From an uncultured Bacilli bacterium (GTDB lineage: Bacteria; Bacillota_I; Bacilli_A; RFN20; CAG-826): 64,000 bases of DNA. Under the pieces are notes generated by a model, which did not search any database, was not told where the DNA came from, and saw nothing but the letters and a program-made list of their open reading frames with translations. The translations under genes were made by a program, and so were the position numbers. Location of the stretch: positions 34,176-98,175 of the forward strand of contig CALVUF010000007.1 of NCBI GenBank assembly GCA_944363525.1, in the 5' to 3' direction. Shown piece by piece: positions 26,062-34,153 of the stretch. Each line of letters opens with the position of its first letter. Positions within the stretch are counted from its first letter, which is position 1.

Positions 26062-27680
26062 AAAGTAGTTAAGGTTTCGGTTTGGACTTGGGATTTCTTG
26101 TTGCCAAAGGCGAGGCCGAGGAGATGGAACCGCTTGGTCCCTTTATTGCTTAACGATCGATAGGCGAGACTCTTCTTGGCTCGGTTCACGGCGGCTTGGG
26201 CGGCGGCTTTTAGTTGGTTATTGGATACCCTTCCTTTCCGGTATTTTATTTCCAATAGGTATGTTTCCTCTTGGCCTTCTGGGGCGAAGAGGATATCGGC
26301 CCATCGGTACCAGCCATACCGTTCATATTCGAGTTGGTAACCCGGTCCTAACGCGATCGATAAAAGAAGGTAGAGGTATTCATAGATATTGTCCCCTTCG
26401 AGGTTGAACCGCTTACAGGCTTCCTGGATCAGCTCTTTCAGTCCCTCTTCGATCCCTTGTCCGGATTGGAAAGCGGGACCAATTGAGATAGCTAAAGGTT
26501 CTTCCCCAATAGCTAAAGCGGCCAGTCTTTGCCTCAACTCGTTATTGGGTATTTGGGCTTGATAAAGGGAAGGGGTAACCTTGTTCCCAAAGGTCAGATA
26601 CCCGAGGGTGAGCAGATAATAATCGAAGTCGCCCCGGCCTTGGCTTAGTTCGGGATAATTGATGTACCAACTGTAGCTATCGATGCAGGTTTGGTTTTGA
26701 AAAGCCTGGGCAAGGGCAAGGAGGAAATTTGGTCGATTTCGGAAACGGTCGAATAACCTTCGTTCCCGTGGGGTGATGGTAACCCTTGGCCCGAGTTTCG
26801 AATATTCGATTACCTTTCCTGGATTTAGGAAGAATTGATCGCGGATTCGGTATCCGCCGGCATAGGAGGTTATTTCCTCTATTTGGCTGTCTTGGCCATG
26901 CTGCTTTAGATAGGCTTTGGCTTCTTCCTTGCTGAAGCCGAGGGCCAAGGAGGGGAGGGCCAGGCAATCAAGGAGCAGGTTATTGATCCCGGAACTGATG
27001 GTGGCGTTAAGAACGGGGACGGTCGCGGTTAAGACGGAAAGGCGCATTTGGCTATTGCCTTTGAGCACCCGGCCGAAGAACCCCATATTGAAGGAGGCGT
27101 ATTCCTCATAGAAACCACGGAGAAAGGCGTTTTCAAAGGGAACGTCATAATCGTCGACTAAGAGGATGACGCCATTCTTATGGACTTCCTGCAGATAATC
27201 GACGAGGTCGGCTAGGCCGCGTCTTACCCTCATCTCATCGATTGGTCCATTCATAAAGCGGTTCCGATTGTTCTGATAATATTCGTTTAGGGCTTCGTCA
27301 TCGAATATCTCCGGGTGGCGGCGGTACTCCTTTTTCAATAGTTCGGCTATTTCGGTTAGCGTCTCTTCTAAGGTCGCTCCTTTGATTGAGCCGAAGTCCA
27401 GCTTAATAACCGGAAAGGAGAAAGCGATGTCCTTCATCTCTTCGTCCTGCCAAATATCGGTATCGGAGAACAAAGGGGTTTTATCCTCATGGGTCTGTTC
27501 GAAAAAGCATTGGAGCATCGAGAGGAAGGTCGATTTCCCAAAGCCTCGGGGCCGGCTGATGAGGTGGTATTGGCCGATTAAACTGAAGCGATCCAACAAG
27601 TAGGTCTTATCGATGAAGTTACCTTTGGCCTTTAACTCCGCGAAGTCGGAGCTGGGCAAACTATATTCATTTATTTGCAT
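26058..27680 (-). CDS. AAA-ATPase-like protein with C-terminal PD-(D/E)XK nuclease domain
   Basis: Member of the AAA-ATPase_like (PF09820) plus PDDEXK_9 (PF08011) family, abundant in gut anaerobes and of unknown role. The N-terminus FIDKTYLLDRFSLIGQYHLI is typical, followed by Walker A RPRGFGKST and Walker B VILLVDDYDVP. The C-terminus has WADILFAPEGQEETYLLEIKY, the Asp and Glu-x-Lys of the nuclease core. The start was moved from 27686 to the Met at 27680 because TATACT ends 6 nt before it. About 540 aa, full length. It is bounded at its 3' end by the TGCTAC array. Confidence 0.88.
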   Translation of the reverse strand: MQINEYSLPSSDFAELKAKGNFIDKTYLLDRFSLIGQYHLISRPRGFGKSTFLSMLQCFFEQTHEDKTPLFSDTDIWQDEEMKDIAFSFPVIKLDFGSIKGATLEETLTEIAELLKKEYRRHPEIFDDEALNEYYQNNRNRFMNGPIDEMRVRRGLADLVDYLQEVHKNGVILLVDDYDVPFENAFLRGFYEEYASFNMGFFGRVLKGNSQMRLSVLTATVPVLNATISSGINNLLLDCLALPSLALGFSKEEAKAYLKQHGQDSQIEEITSYAGGYRIRDQFFLNPGKVIEYSKLGPRVTITPRERRLFDRFRNRPNFLLALAQAFQNQTCIDSYSWYINYPELSQGRGDFDYYLLTLGYLTFGNKVTPSLYQAQIPNNELRQRLAALAIGEEPLAISIGPAFQSGQGIEEGLKELIQEACKRFNLEGDNIYEYLYLLLSIALGPGYQLEYERYGWYRWADILFAPEGQEETYLLEIKYRKGRVSNNQLKAAAQAAVNRAKKSLAYRSLSNKGTKRFHLLGLAFGNKKSQVQTETLTTL

Positions 27681-27686
27681 GAACAT

Positions 27687-27692
27687 AGTATA
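27687..27692 (-). promoter_or_regulatory. -10 element, leaderless start of AAA-ATPase-like gene
   Basis: TATACT on the minus strand ends 6 nt before the ATG at 27680. TTGACC occurs further upstream but at a 26-bp distance, too far for a standard -35. Confidence 0.5.
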
Positions 27693-28039
27693 AGCACAAC
27701 AAAGAAAGATATGTATAGGGTCAAAGCATTATGTAGTGAAAATATGTTAACTGCTGATTTAGGTGGTCTTCGATCAAGAGAATAAGCCGACGGGATTGAG
27801 AAAGAGCTTAAGCAATGGCCGGTCGCGATTCTAAAGCGGGGGAGACCAAATTAGTTAGATGGGTGGGCAACCGCCTAAATTACTGCAGCTAACAGAGATA
27901 GTATGCTCCCATATAGACAATAGGCGCGCCTGTAATTTATCGGGATCGAATCCCGAGGATTACCGCAACAAAATGCCTAGGATTACCGCAACGGAAGACC
28001 TGGATGTAGCGAAATGATGCTTTGTTGGATGGGTTTTGG
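27693..28039. other. Intergenic stretch, about 350 bp, with a 14-bp direct repeat
   Basis: No convincing gene. AGGATTACCGCAAC occurs at 27956-27969 and 27979-27992. Just before it, TCGGG/CCCGA frames ATCGAAT (27939-27955), which looks like a tRNA T-arm, but no acceptor, D or anticodon arm matches. The stretch separates two ATPase genes transcribed in the same direction. Confidence 0.6.
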
Positions 28040-29362
28040 CTAATTCAGCAAGCCGGCTAGATAGACCGGGAGATAAAGGACCGATCCTTTCTCCTCGATA
28101 TTCGCGGTGCTGAGGACGATGGATTGTTTGATGCCATAGTCCGGACTATCCAATAGATTGCTTAAGGCCACGTGCCGGGCATAGTCCTTGCCGGATTTGA
28201 CCTCGATTGGGATGGCCTCACCATTATGCTCGAGGAGGAAATCAACTTCCCCTCGGGTCTTGTCGTTATAGTAATAGCCGCCCTTACCTTTGTTTAGTTC
28301 TTGGGCGACGAAGTTCTCGAAGATGGCCCCATAGTTGATGCTTTTCTCTTTCTTCAACAGCTTCGTCCGGGTGCCGGTGGAGGAGAGCATATACGAAAGC
28401 AAGCCGACGTCATTGGCGAAGAGCTTAAGCAAGGCCCGGTCATGGTTTCGGGTCAAGGGGATGGTGGGGGTGACGGCGTTATAGATGGGGATGGCGATCT
28501 CGGCCTCGTTCAGCCAGTCGACGTAGTCCCCAAGCCGCCTTTGCCCCGACCTAGATAATGGCAAGGAGTTTAGGTTATAACGCTTGTTCTTCTTATCGAT
28601 TTCTGAGGCCAAGTTGGCATAACTGCTGATGATGCCGACTTTGTCTTCGTTGGCTGCATATTTGACGATATCGCTGGAATACCCAGTTACGATGTCATGC
28701 TGAATTCCCGATACCGTAGTCAAGGAATGATCAGTCACATATGAGGAAACGGCTTCCGGCATGCCTCCGATGACGAGGTATTCGTAAAGGTAATTCAAAA
28801 GCAACTGATGGATCGGCTCGTCGATGGGTTTTCGAGTGGCGATATTCTCTCGGAAGGATTCGAATAAGGAACGGTCAAATCCTTTGGCTAGGCAATATTC
28901 CTCAAAATTCAACGGGCCAAGATGAAATTCGGTTAAATAGCCAACCGGATAGGAGGCGGTCTTTTGGATAGCCACCCCCAAAGCCGAACCGGAAAGGATA
29001 TAGGAGTAACGGCCATCGATGGCCAGGGCTTTGATAAGGGTCAGGATGTCAAAGTCCTGGTAATCCTGAATCTCATCGATGAAGACGAGGGTCTCGCCGG
29101 GAAGCAGGGGCGCGTCGGCGCTGGCCTGCAGCCGTTGGAAAAAGGTTTCTTTTGAATGGCAGCCTTCGAAGATCGCGGCTCGTTCAGGATCGAGGATCCG
29201 GTTGTATTCGATGAAGGACTTAAAGCATTGCTTGCCGATCTTCTCAATGGTGTGGGTTTTGCCGGTTTGGCGGGCCCCTTTAAGCAAGGCTGGCTTGCAT
29301 TTATTCCGAGCCCAGGTCCGGAGGTCGTCTTCGATAAGACGGGTCAATTCTTGGCGTTCCAT
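28040..29362 (-). CDS. DUF4143 family ATPase (AAA_14 plus DUF4143)
   Basis: A 440-residue protein with Walker A KGARQTGKT near residue 29 and Walker B TLVFIDEIQD near residue 90. The C-terminal DUF4143 domain carries GAIFENFVAQELNKG and GEVDFLLEHNGEAIPIEVKSG, a PD-(D/E)XK-like core (Asp, Glu-x-Lys). Function unknown; these are common as isolated genes in anaerobes. The start was moved from 29368 to the Met at 29362, which has TAATAT ending 6 nt upstream and a -35 TTGCAT. A perfect 15-bp inverted repeat overlaps the promoter. A paralogue lies at 51251. Confidence 0.9.
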   Translation of the reverse strand: MERQELTRLIEDDLRTWARNKCKPALLKGARQTGKTHTIEKIGKQCFKSFIEYNRILDPERAAIFEGCHSKETFFQRLQASADAPLLPGETLVFIDEIQDYQDFDILTLIKALAIDGRYSYILSGSALGVAIQKTASYPVGYLTEFHLGPLNFEEYCLAKGFDRSLFESFRENIATRKPIDEPIHQLLLNYLYEYLVIGGMPEAVSSYVTDHSLTTVSGIQHDIVTGYSSDIVKYAANEDKVGIISSYANLASEIDKKNKRYNLNSLPLSRSGQRRLGDYVDWLNEAEIAIPIYNAVTPTIPLTRNHDRALLKLFANDVGLLSYMLSSTGTRTKLLKKEKSINYGAIFENFVAQELNKGKGGYYYNDKTRGEVDFLLEHNGEAIPIEVKSGKDYARHVALSNLLDSPDYGIKQSIVLSTANIEEKGSVLYLPVYLAGLLN

Positions 29363-29368
29363 GACCAT

Positions 29369-29398
29369 ATATTACATTCAAAAGTTGGAAAAATGCAA
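29369..29398 (-). promoter_or_regulatory. Promoter of DUF4143 gene (leaderless)
   Basis: TTGCAT (29398-29393) with an 18-bp spacer to TAATAT (29374-29369), which ends 6 nt before the ATG at 29362. The left arm of the 15-bp inverted repeat fills the spacer. Confidence 0.6.
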
Positions 29399-29454
29399 AA
29401 ATCTGTCACTTTTCCAATTTTAAAAATGTCATTTTCGGTCATTTTTCCAACTTT
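29381..29454. repeat. 15-bp perfect inverted repeat with a third half-site
   Basis: AAAGTTGGAAAAATG (29381-29395) is exactly complementary to CATTTTTCCAACTTT (29440-29454). A degenerate third site, CACTTTTCCAATTTT, lies between them (29407-29421 region). The array sits between the DUF4143 promoter and the end of the nucleotidyltransferase gene, and looks like an operator for the former. Confidence 0.8.
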
Positions 29455-29462
29455 GGTTCAAT

Positions 29463-29729
29463 TCAACCGTAGATTTTGATGCCGGTTTTGAATATTTCCT
29501 TAGCCAACTCGAAACTGGATAAGACGCTTTCATCCCGGAGGACGTCGACCCGTTTATGGAGCGTTTGCCGTATCTGTTCCATCAAACCGGTGAGTTCAAA
29601 TCCTTTTAAGGAAGAGGAGACATAGAGGTCGACATCGCTGTCGGGCTTGGCATACCCTTTGGCATAGCTGCCGAATAGATAGCAGAAGTTTATTTGGTTG
29701 GAGTACTCGTCATTGAATAGCTTGTTCAA
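29463..29729 (-). CDS. MNT-type nucleotidyltransferase domain protein
   Basis: A small minimal nucleotidyltransferase with the fold signature LFGSYAKGYAKPDSDVDLYV (GS ... DxD). Such proteins AMPylate or otherwise nucleotidylate partners, and in MntA-HepT systems act as antitoxins. The frame is open to an ATG at 29783, but the residues before LNKLFND are unlike the domain. A TTG at 29729 overlaps the stop of the upstream HTH gene (TTGA) and has GAGGAG about 10 nt before it, so this start (88 aa) is preferred. No HEPN partner gene is present nearby. Confidence 0.75.
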   Translation of the reverse strand: MNKLFNDEYSNQINFCYLFGSYAKGYAKPDSDVDLYVSSSLKGFELTGLMEQIRQTLHKRVDVLRDESVLSSFELAKEIFKTGIKIYG

Positions 29730-29941
29730 GCGGGTCTGATCTCCTCGATCGTCCAAAGCCCTTTCTCTTCGGTGATCTCGCAATGGTCTTCTAGTTTCCT
29801 GATGAAGGCCTCTCTTTTGATCGGACTCCCATAATGGTCGTCGGTTTCATAACGGCGATAGGTCCTTAGGGGAATACCAATGGTGGTCGAGGCCGCTTCT
29901 TGGGTGAACTGGTACTTGTTCTTAGTTTCTAATAATGTCAT
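29726..29941 (-). CDS. HTH protein paired with nucleotidyltransferase
   Basis: A 71-residue helix-turn-helix protein: TLLETKNKYQFTQEAAST followed by IGIPLRTYRRYETDD, a recognition-helix region seen in HTH proteins that precede or are fused to nucleotidyltransferase domains. It probably binds DNA and regulates its own two-gene operon. It overlaps the nucleotidyltransferase start by 4 bases, so the two products are made together. TATAAC lies about 14 nt upstream of the ATG. In related genomes these two modules can be one polypeptide; here they are split. Confidence 0.75.
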   Translation of the reverse strand: MTLLETKNKYQFTQEAASTTIGIPLRTYRRYETDDHYGSPIKREAFIRKLEDHCEITEEKGLWTIEEIRPA

Positions 29942-30088
29942 TTGTTCTTTTCAAAGTTATAGCAGTTGGCCGCTAGAATTAATAAGGAAAGGACAAATTG
30001 GCCTATATCCTTATGGCCATGAGGACAAAAAGGTCCTCAACTCGTCCTTCCTTCGGAGTGTAGTCAGTGTAGTAACCAGTGTAGTCGC

Positions 30089-30171
30089 AGTGTAGTTTTC
30101 CTACACTCGGACTACACTGGACACTAGAAAAACCGCTTATCATCGATGTTTTAGATCGTTAAAACTACACT
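30089..30171. repeat. 83-bp direct repeat, copy 1
   Basis: Begins AGTGTAGTTTTCCTACACT (a 7-bp stem with a 5-nt loop), continues through GACTACACT and CACTAGAAAAACCGCTTA, and ends AAAACTACACT. Near-identical to copy 2, starting 302 bp downstream. Confidence 0.9.
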
Positions 30172-30390
30172 CCATTCATTTGGAACAACGGAATTGATGG
30201 GTATTTGGATAGGTCTTAGTTTAGCGAGACTGCCATGATGGTTTTGGACAATCATTCGCAGTTGGTTTCATCTAGGCTGCTTTTAGGGCGGATTAATTGA
30301 TTTTCGAAGAGTTTGTCGAAGTTTTCCACTGAAGGGCAAATCAAATCCCACTTCAGTAAGGCAAAAGCAAATTTATTGTGGAGTGTAGTT

Positions 30391-30473
30391 AGTGTAGTTT
30401 TCCTACACTCGGACTACACTCGGCACTAGAAAAACCGCTTATTATCGATGTTTTGTGAGGACAAAACTACACT
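30391..30473. repeat. 83-bp direct repeat, copy 2
   Basis: Same orientation and same length as copy 1; differences are confined to a few positions, mostly near the end. An extra half-site GAGTGTAGTT precedes it. Confidence 0.9.
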
Positions 30474-30577
30474 GTCTTTATTGGAACGCTGGTTTCGTTT
30501 GCCTTGAAACGAGCGGTGGAATTGTCAGCGATGGTTTCGCTGCAATAACCAAGGAGCCGTGGATCGGCGCTACAGAA

Positions 30578-30710
30578 GTTGCTCTAATTTGCGCGAAGTT
30601 GCTCTAAGTTGCGTTAATTTGGAAAAAAGTTGCTCTAATTTGCGCTAAGTTGCTCTAAGTTGCGTTAAATTGGCAAAAAGTTGCTCTAAAATTTGCATTA
30701 GTTGCTCTAA
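30578..30710. repeat. GTTGCTCTAA array upstream of AlbA_2 gene
   Basis: Six exact copies of GTTGCTCTAA start at 30578, 30598, 30629, 30649, 30680 and 30701. The spacings alternate 20/31/20/31/21, so the true unit is 51 bp (about five helical turns). Related GTTGCGTTAA boxes fall inside the long spacers. The last copies overlap the promoter of the gene at 30744. Confidence 0.92.
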
Positions 30711-30723
30711 TTTGCTTTAATAT
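30693..30723 (+). promoter_or_regulatory. Promoter of first AlbA_2 gene
   Basis: TTGCAT (30693-30698), 19-bp spacer, TAATAT (30718-30723), then TAAGGAGGA ribosome site before the ATG at 30744. The last repeat box lies within the spacer. Confidence 0.5.
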
Positions 30724-30743
30724 AGCTAAGGAGGACATCCGTT

Positions 30744-32201
30744 ATGGAATCAGCTGACTTAGTTCAATTAGTAAAACATGTCCAAAAAATCCAAACTGAA
30801 ACGCCTGATATTGAGGTTAAAGCCGCGAATGTTAATTGTCCAACCCGCCTGTATGACACCTTGTCTTCCTTTTCTAATCAAGACAACGGCGGAGTCATCA
30901 TTTTCGGTCTTGATGAACAAAAGGGTTTTGCTGCCGTTGGGGTTTATGATCCAGCGGACCTTCAGAAAAAAGTTACCGGGCAATGCAACGAAATGCAGCC
31001 ACCTGTGCGCCCGCTTTTTTCCTTCGCCGAGGTTGACGGGAAAACAATTGTCTCTGTCGAAATACCAGGAGTTGAGTTTTCCGAACGACCCGTTTTCTAC
31101 CGAGGCGTTGGGCGCAACAAAGGTTCGTATATACGGGTTGGCGATTCCGATGAACATATGACTGAACTGGAAATCTATTCCTATATCAGCTTCATTAAGC
31201 ATACTCACGATGATGCCAGATCCGTCCCTGGCGCTAATTTTTCAATGCTTAATCAACCTTTGTTGGACACTTTCTTGAACAAAGTCAAAATCGATCGTCC
31301 AAATTTGAGTAAAAACGTTTCCGATGATCAAATTCTCAAGTTATACTCGATTGATGTCGACAACCGACCAAGTTTAGGAGCTTTATTGGCGTTTGGCATT
31401 TACCCCCAGTCGCTTTTTCCTCAGCTTTGTCTTACCGCGGTCGTAGTTCCTGGATTGGATATGGGCGATACCGGTGAATCCGGCGAACGCTTCGTGGATA
31501 ACGAGAGAATTAACGGTTCGATTGGGGATATCGTCAAAGAAACGGTAAATTTTGTTGCTCGGAATTGTCGGACCATGACCATCTTCGATGACAAAGGGCA
31601 ACGTACCGACCGACTCGAATACCCGCTTACGGCTGTTCGGGAAGCGGTGCTTAATGCCTTGATACATCGTGACTATAGCACTTTCAGCGAGAATATTCCC
31701 GTCACCTTGGAAATGTATCGAGACCGGATTGAAATTCGTAATCCTGGCGGCCTTTTTGGCCGATCGAGCCTCGAAGACCTAGGAACAGCTAGGCCGCTAA
31801 GCCGCAACGCTTTATTAATTAATATGCTTGAGCCGATTTCTATATCCGAAAACCGATATTCAGGCATTCCCACCATCCGGAAAGAGATACAAAATGTCGG
31901 TGGTAAGCCACCGGTGTTCATCTCTCGTAATGGTGAGTTCAAAGTCATAATCTATAGCCCGATGGTTTCCAAGGGGGATGAATCTACTAACGAACTTGAA
32001 GATCTGGCTAAGAGCTCTTACGACATTCTAGAGTATTGCTCGACGCCTAGAAGCCGCGAGGAATTGATGAAATTCACCCATTTCAGCCGTTATTACTTAA
32101 TGGAGAAAATTATCAATCCCTTGTTGGAAGCCGGTCTTTTGGCTATGACTAGGCCGGATACTCCTAAAAGCCGTTATCAGAAATACTACAAGGCCAAATA
32201 A
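30744..32201 (+). CDS. AlbA_2 (Schlafen-like) / HATPase_c_4 transcriptional regulator
   Basis: A 485-residue protein. The N-terminal AlbA_2 domain (PF04326), predicted to bind nucleic acid, spans about residues 20-140 (IEVKAAN ... LSSFSNQDNGGVIIFGLDE). A GHKL-type ATPase domain (HATPase_c_4) has LTAVREAVLNALIHRDYS and IEIRNPGG. A C-terminal winged helix lies at about 430-480 (REELMKFTHFSRYYLMEKIINPLLEAGLL). It has a strong ribosome site. Identical repeat boxes lie immediately upstream and downstream of this gene, so autoregulation or a repeat-bounded mobile unit is inferred. Its A/T-rich, AAA-rich codons differ from the flanking lipoprotein genes. Confidence 0.88.
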   Translation: MESADLVQLVKHVQKIQTETPDIEVKAANVNCPTRLYDTLSSFSNQDNGGVIIFGLDEQKGFAAVGVYDPADLQKKVTGQCNEMQPPVRPLFSFAEVDGKTIVSVEIPGVEFSERPVFYRGVGRNKGSYIRVGDSDEHMTELEIYSYISFIKHTHDDARSVPGANFSMLNQPLLDTFLNKVKIDRPNLSKNVSDDQILKLYSIDVDNRPSLGALLAFGIYPQSLFPQLCLTAVVVPGLDMGDTGESGERFVDNERINGSIGDIVKETVNFVARNCRTMTIFDDKGQRTDRLEYPLTAVREAVLNALIHRDYSTFSENIPVTLEMYRDRIEIRNPGGLFGRSSLEDLGTARPLSRNALLINMLEPISISENRYSGIPTIRKEIQNVGGKPPVFISRNGEFKVIIYSPMVSKGDESTNELEDLAKSSYDILEYCSTPRSREELMKFTHFSRYYLMEKIINPLLEAGLLAMTRPDTPKSRYQKYYKAK

Positions 32202-32242
32202 TCAGCCGAACATACGGAACAAATAGACAAAAGCCTTAGTTA

Positions 32243-32334
32243 GTTGCTCTAACTTGCCATTAGTTGCGCTAAGTTGCTCTAAGTTGCGTTAATTTGGCAA
32301 AAAGTTGCGCTAATCTTGAAAATAGTTGCTCTAA
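32243..32334. repeat. GTTGCTCTAA array downstream of AlbA_2 gene
   Basis: GTTGCTCTAA at 32243, 32273 and 32325, with variants GTTGCGCTAA at 32263 and 32304 and GTTGCGTTAA at 32283, plus the same AATTTGGCAAAAA spacer as upstream. Same orientation as the upstream array, about 1.6 kb away, on the other side of one gene. Confidence 0.92.
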
Positions 32335-32382
32335 TTTGTTTTAACTTGCCTTATTTCTCTGAGCTGACGGTTTGCATATCCA

Positions 32383-32413
32383 CGAAGAAAAGCCTTGCCC
32401 GTTACGGCAAGGC
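32383..32413 (-). terminator. Rho-independent terminator of lipoprotein gene
   Basis: GCCTTGCC (32392-32399) and GGCAAGGC (32406-32413) form an 8-bp perfect stem; read on the minus strand it is followed by TTTTCTTC. Confidence 0.85.
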
Positions 32414-32426
32414 CGGATGCAACTAA

Positions 32427-33995
32427 TTACTTAACGTCGTAATTGACCGTCCGGGGCCAATTCGCGGTTACCACATAATCCCCGACGTCGAGGTAGGTGA
32501 CGGCAGAGTCGAAGGTGGTGTAGGACAAGGGGTTGGGGTTGCTGACGGCGATCTGGGCTTCGACTTTCTGGTCGTTCCCGGTATAAACGCCGAAGGCCCC
32601 CGGGCCGGCGGTGCTTTCATAGATGATGAGAACACCGTCGATCCCAAAGCTATAGGACATGATCGAGTTGGCTTTATAACCGGATCTGGTCTTGGTTTTG
32701 ATCTCCCCGTCCACGTATTGAATGCCATGGAGGAGTCCGTCATCGCCGGTATACATAAGCGAGTTTTCGGTCTTCGAGGGATAGACCCGATCGGCTTCAT
32801 CTTGATAGATTCTTTGGCCATCGTGGTCATAGACGGTGAGGTGGAGTCCGTCGGAATAATAGAAGCAATCCATCGCCTTGACGTAGGTGGCGGAGATGGG
32901 CAAGACGATTTTGGGGTTCAGCTTGTCGTCGAAGATGGTATGGGTGAGTTGGTTGTAGAAGTTGCCGGAGGCCATTTCGATCATCGAGCTGAAGATCCTG
33001 GACCCGACGCCCCATTCGACGATCTTCCCATCTTTATCGATGATGACCGATTCCTCGGGACCGAGGGTCCGGTGGTCATTGATTTGCTGGATGGTGGTGA
33101 TGGCGAGGTTGGGGTTCCCATCGGCGTCTTTCGCCATCATCTCCTGTTCGCCGATTAGGTAAGGCAATTCGATGGTATCATAATCCCCTTCCAGCATATT
33201 CAAGGCATAGGTCTCGAGGACGTACTTGACTCCGTTTTGGTAATAGGTGTAATCCCCTTCGTCTTCCGGCACGGCGTAGGAACGCTGGGCGAGGATGACC
33301 CCGCCGGCGATGAGGGTCGAGTCGGCGGTTAAGACGAAGGCGGGGATCCTAAAGGAGGAGACGATGTCCCCGCCCTTATCGGCGACCATCCAGAGCCCTT
33401 CAGCGTTGTAGATTCGGTAATCGGGCAAGCCGACGGCCTCCCCATCGGTGAAGCCGCCGAGTGGCTCATCCTCCCTCGCTTTCCCCGAATAGGTCTGGAT
33501 CGGGGTGGAGGAAGTGTAGGTATATTCGATTTCGTTATTGGCTTGGTCGAAGATCCGAAGCTGGTTGTCCTCGGTCTCGAAGCTCGGGTTGACTGTCTCC
33601 GAATAACGGACCAATTCATTCCCGAAGCCATCGTAGATGACGGTGCCGTTCACATCGCTGAGGATGAGGAGGAAGCTGCAGAGGGAATGGGGATAGACGG
33701 CATAGGAGTCGGGGTCTTCGTTATCGGCGATCTCCCGCTTGGCCAAGACGGAGAAGAAACGGTAGTTCTCGCCATCTTGATAAACCTCAAGACCCGAGGT
33801 TTCATTCAGTTTGACGAAATTGTCAAACCATAAGGGCCGGCTGACCGTATTGACCGTCGCGGCTTCATAGGTCACTTGGGGTTCATCGACATTGGCCTTG
33901 ATGATGGCGGCGAGGTCATCGCTAAAACCTAGGGGGTTGTTTGAGCAGGCGACTAAGGCGAGGAGGGGAAGGGTGAGGAGGATCTTTTGCTTCAT
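32427..33995 (-). CDS. Secreted lipoprotein, unknown function
   Basis: A 522-residue protein with a lipoprotein signal peptide (KQKILLTLPLLALVACSN, lipobox LVAC, Cys17). The mature part is rich in Asp, Gly, Tyr and Thr with repeated short beta-strand-like segments (for example YYSDGLHLTVYDHDGQRIYQDE), suggesting a beta-propeller or similar surface domain. I do not recognise the family. It is divergent from the M6 protease operon and has its own terminator. High GC, like the other lipoprotein genes here. Confidence 0.75.
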   Translation of the reverse strand: MKQKILLTLPLLALVACSNNPLGFSDDLAAIIKANVDEPQVTYEAATVNTVSRPLWFDNFVKLNETSGLEVYQDGENYRFFSVLAKREIADNEDPDSYAVYPHSLCSFLLILSDVNGTVIYDGFGNELVRYSETVNPSFETEDNQLRIFDQANNEIEYTYTSSTPIQTYSGKAREDEPLGGFTDGEAVGLPDYRIYNAEGLWMVADKGGDIVSSFRIPAFVLTADSTLIAGGVILAQRSYAVPEDEGDYTYYQNGVKYVLETYALNMLEGDYDTIELPYLIGEQEMMAKDADGNPNLAITTIQQINDHRTLGPEESVIIDKDGKIVEWGVGSRIFSSMIEMASGNFYNQLTHTIFDDKLNPKIVLPISATYVKAMDCFYYSDGLHLTVYDHDGQRIYQDEADRVYPSKTENSLMYTGDDGLLHGIQYVDGEIKTKTRSGYKANSIMSYSFGIDGVLIIYESTAGPGAFGVYTGNDQKVEAQIAVSNPNPLSYTTFDSAVTYLDVGDYVVTANWPRTVNYDVK

Positions 33996-34111
33996 AATGG
34001 TTGCCTCTATTGGGGGTTAAGCCCCGGTTTAAAGATATTGTAACCGAAGCAAGGGTTATCCTCTATTGCCGGTTTCGCTTGCAATACGCCGATTATCCCC
34101 CATAATGAGCC

Positions 34112-34128
34112 GCTGCTTTATAAGCAGC
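34112..34128. promoter_or_regulatory. Perfect 7-bp inverted repeat upstream of M6 protease operon
   Basis: GCTGCTT TAT AAGCAGC. It ends 12 bp before the predicted -10 of the protease operon and lacks a T-tract, so an operator is more likely than a terminator. Confidence 0.45.
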
Positions 34129-34140
34129 CCCCTTGTGGAG

Positions 34141-34146
34141 TATGAT
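34141..34146 (+). promoter_or_regulatory. -10 element of M6 protease operon
   Basis: TATGAT ends 7 nt before the ATG at 34154. Confidence 0.4.
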
Positions 34147-34153
34147 TCCGTCG

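Larger units (their letters stand above)
29942..30743. other. 800-bp repeat-rich non-coding region
   Basis: No full gene. It contains an 83-bp direct repeat pair (30089-30473), the GTTGCTCTAA array (30578-30710) and a perfect 6-bp hairpin GAGGAC/GTCCTC (30021-30038). Between the two 83-bp copies, a 54-codon open frame on the minus strand (30252-30413) looks protein-like (FAFALLKWDLI, VENFDKLFENQL) and may be the remnant of a lost gene. Confidence 0.6.

Noticed and set aside
27938..27955. T-arm-like TCGGG-ATCGAAT-CCCGA resembling part of a tRNA
   Set aside because: No matching acceptor strand, D arm or anticodon arm could be paired around it, so it is not reported as a tRNA; it may be chance or a fragment.
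30578..30710. GTTGCTCTAA array considered as a CRISPR
   Set aside because: Units are 10-bp boxes with 10-21-bp, partly repeated spacers and no cas genes; spacers are not unique.
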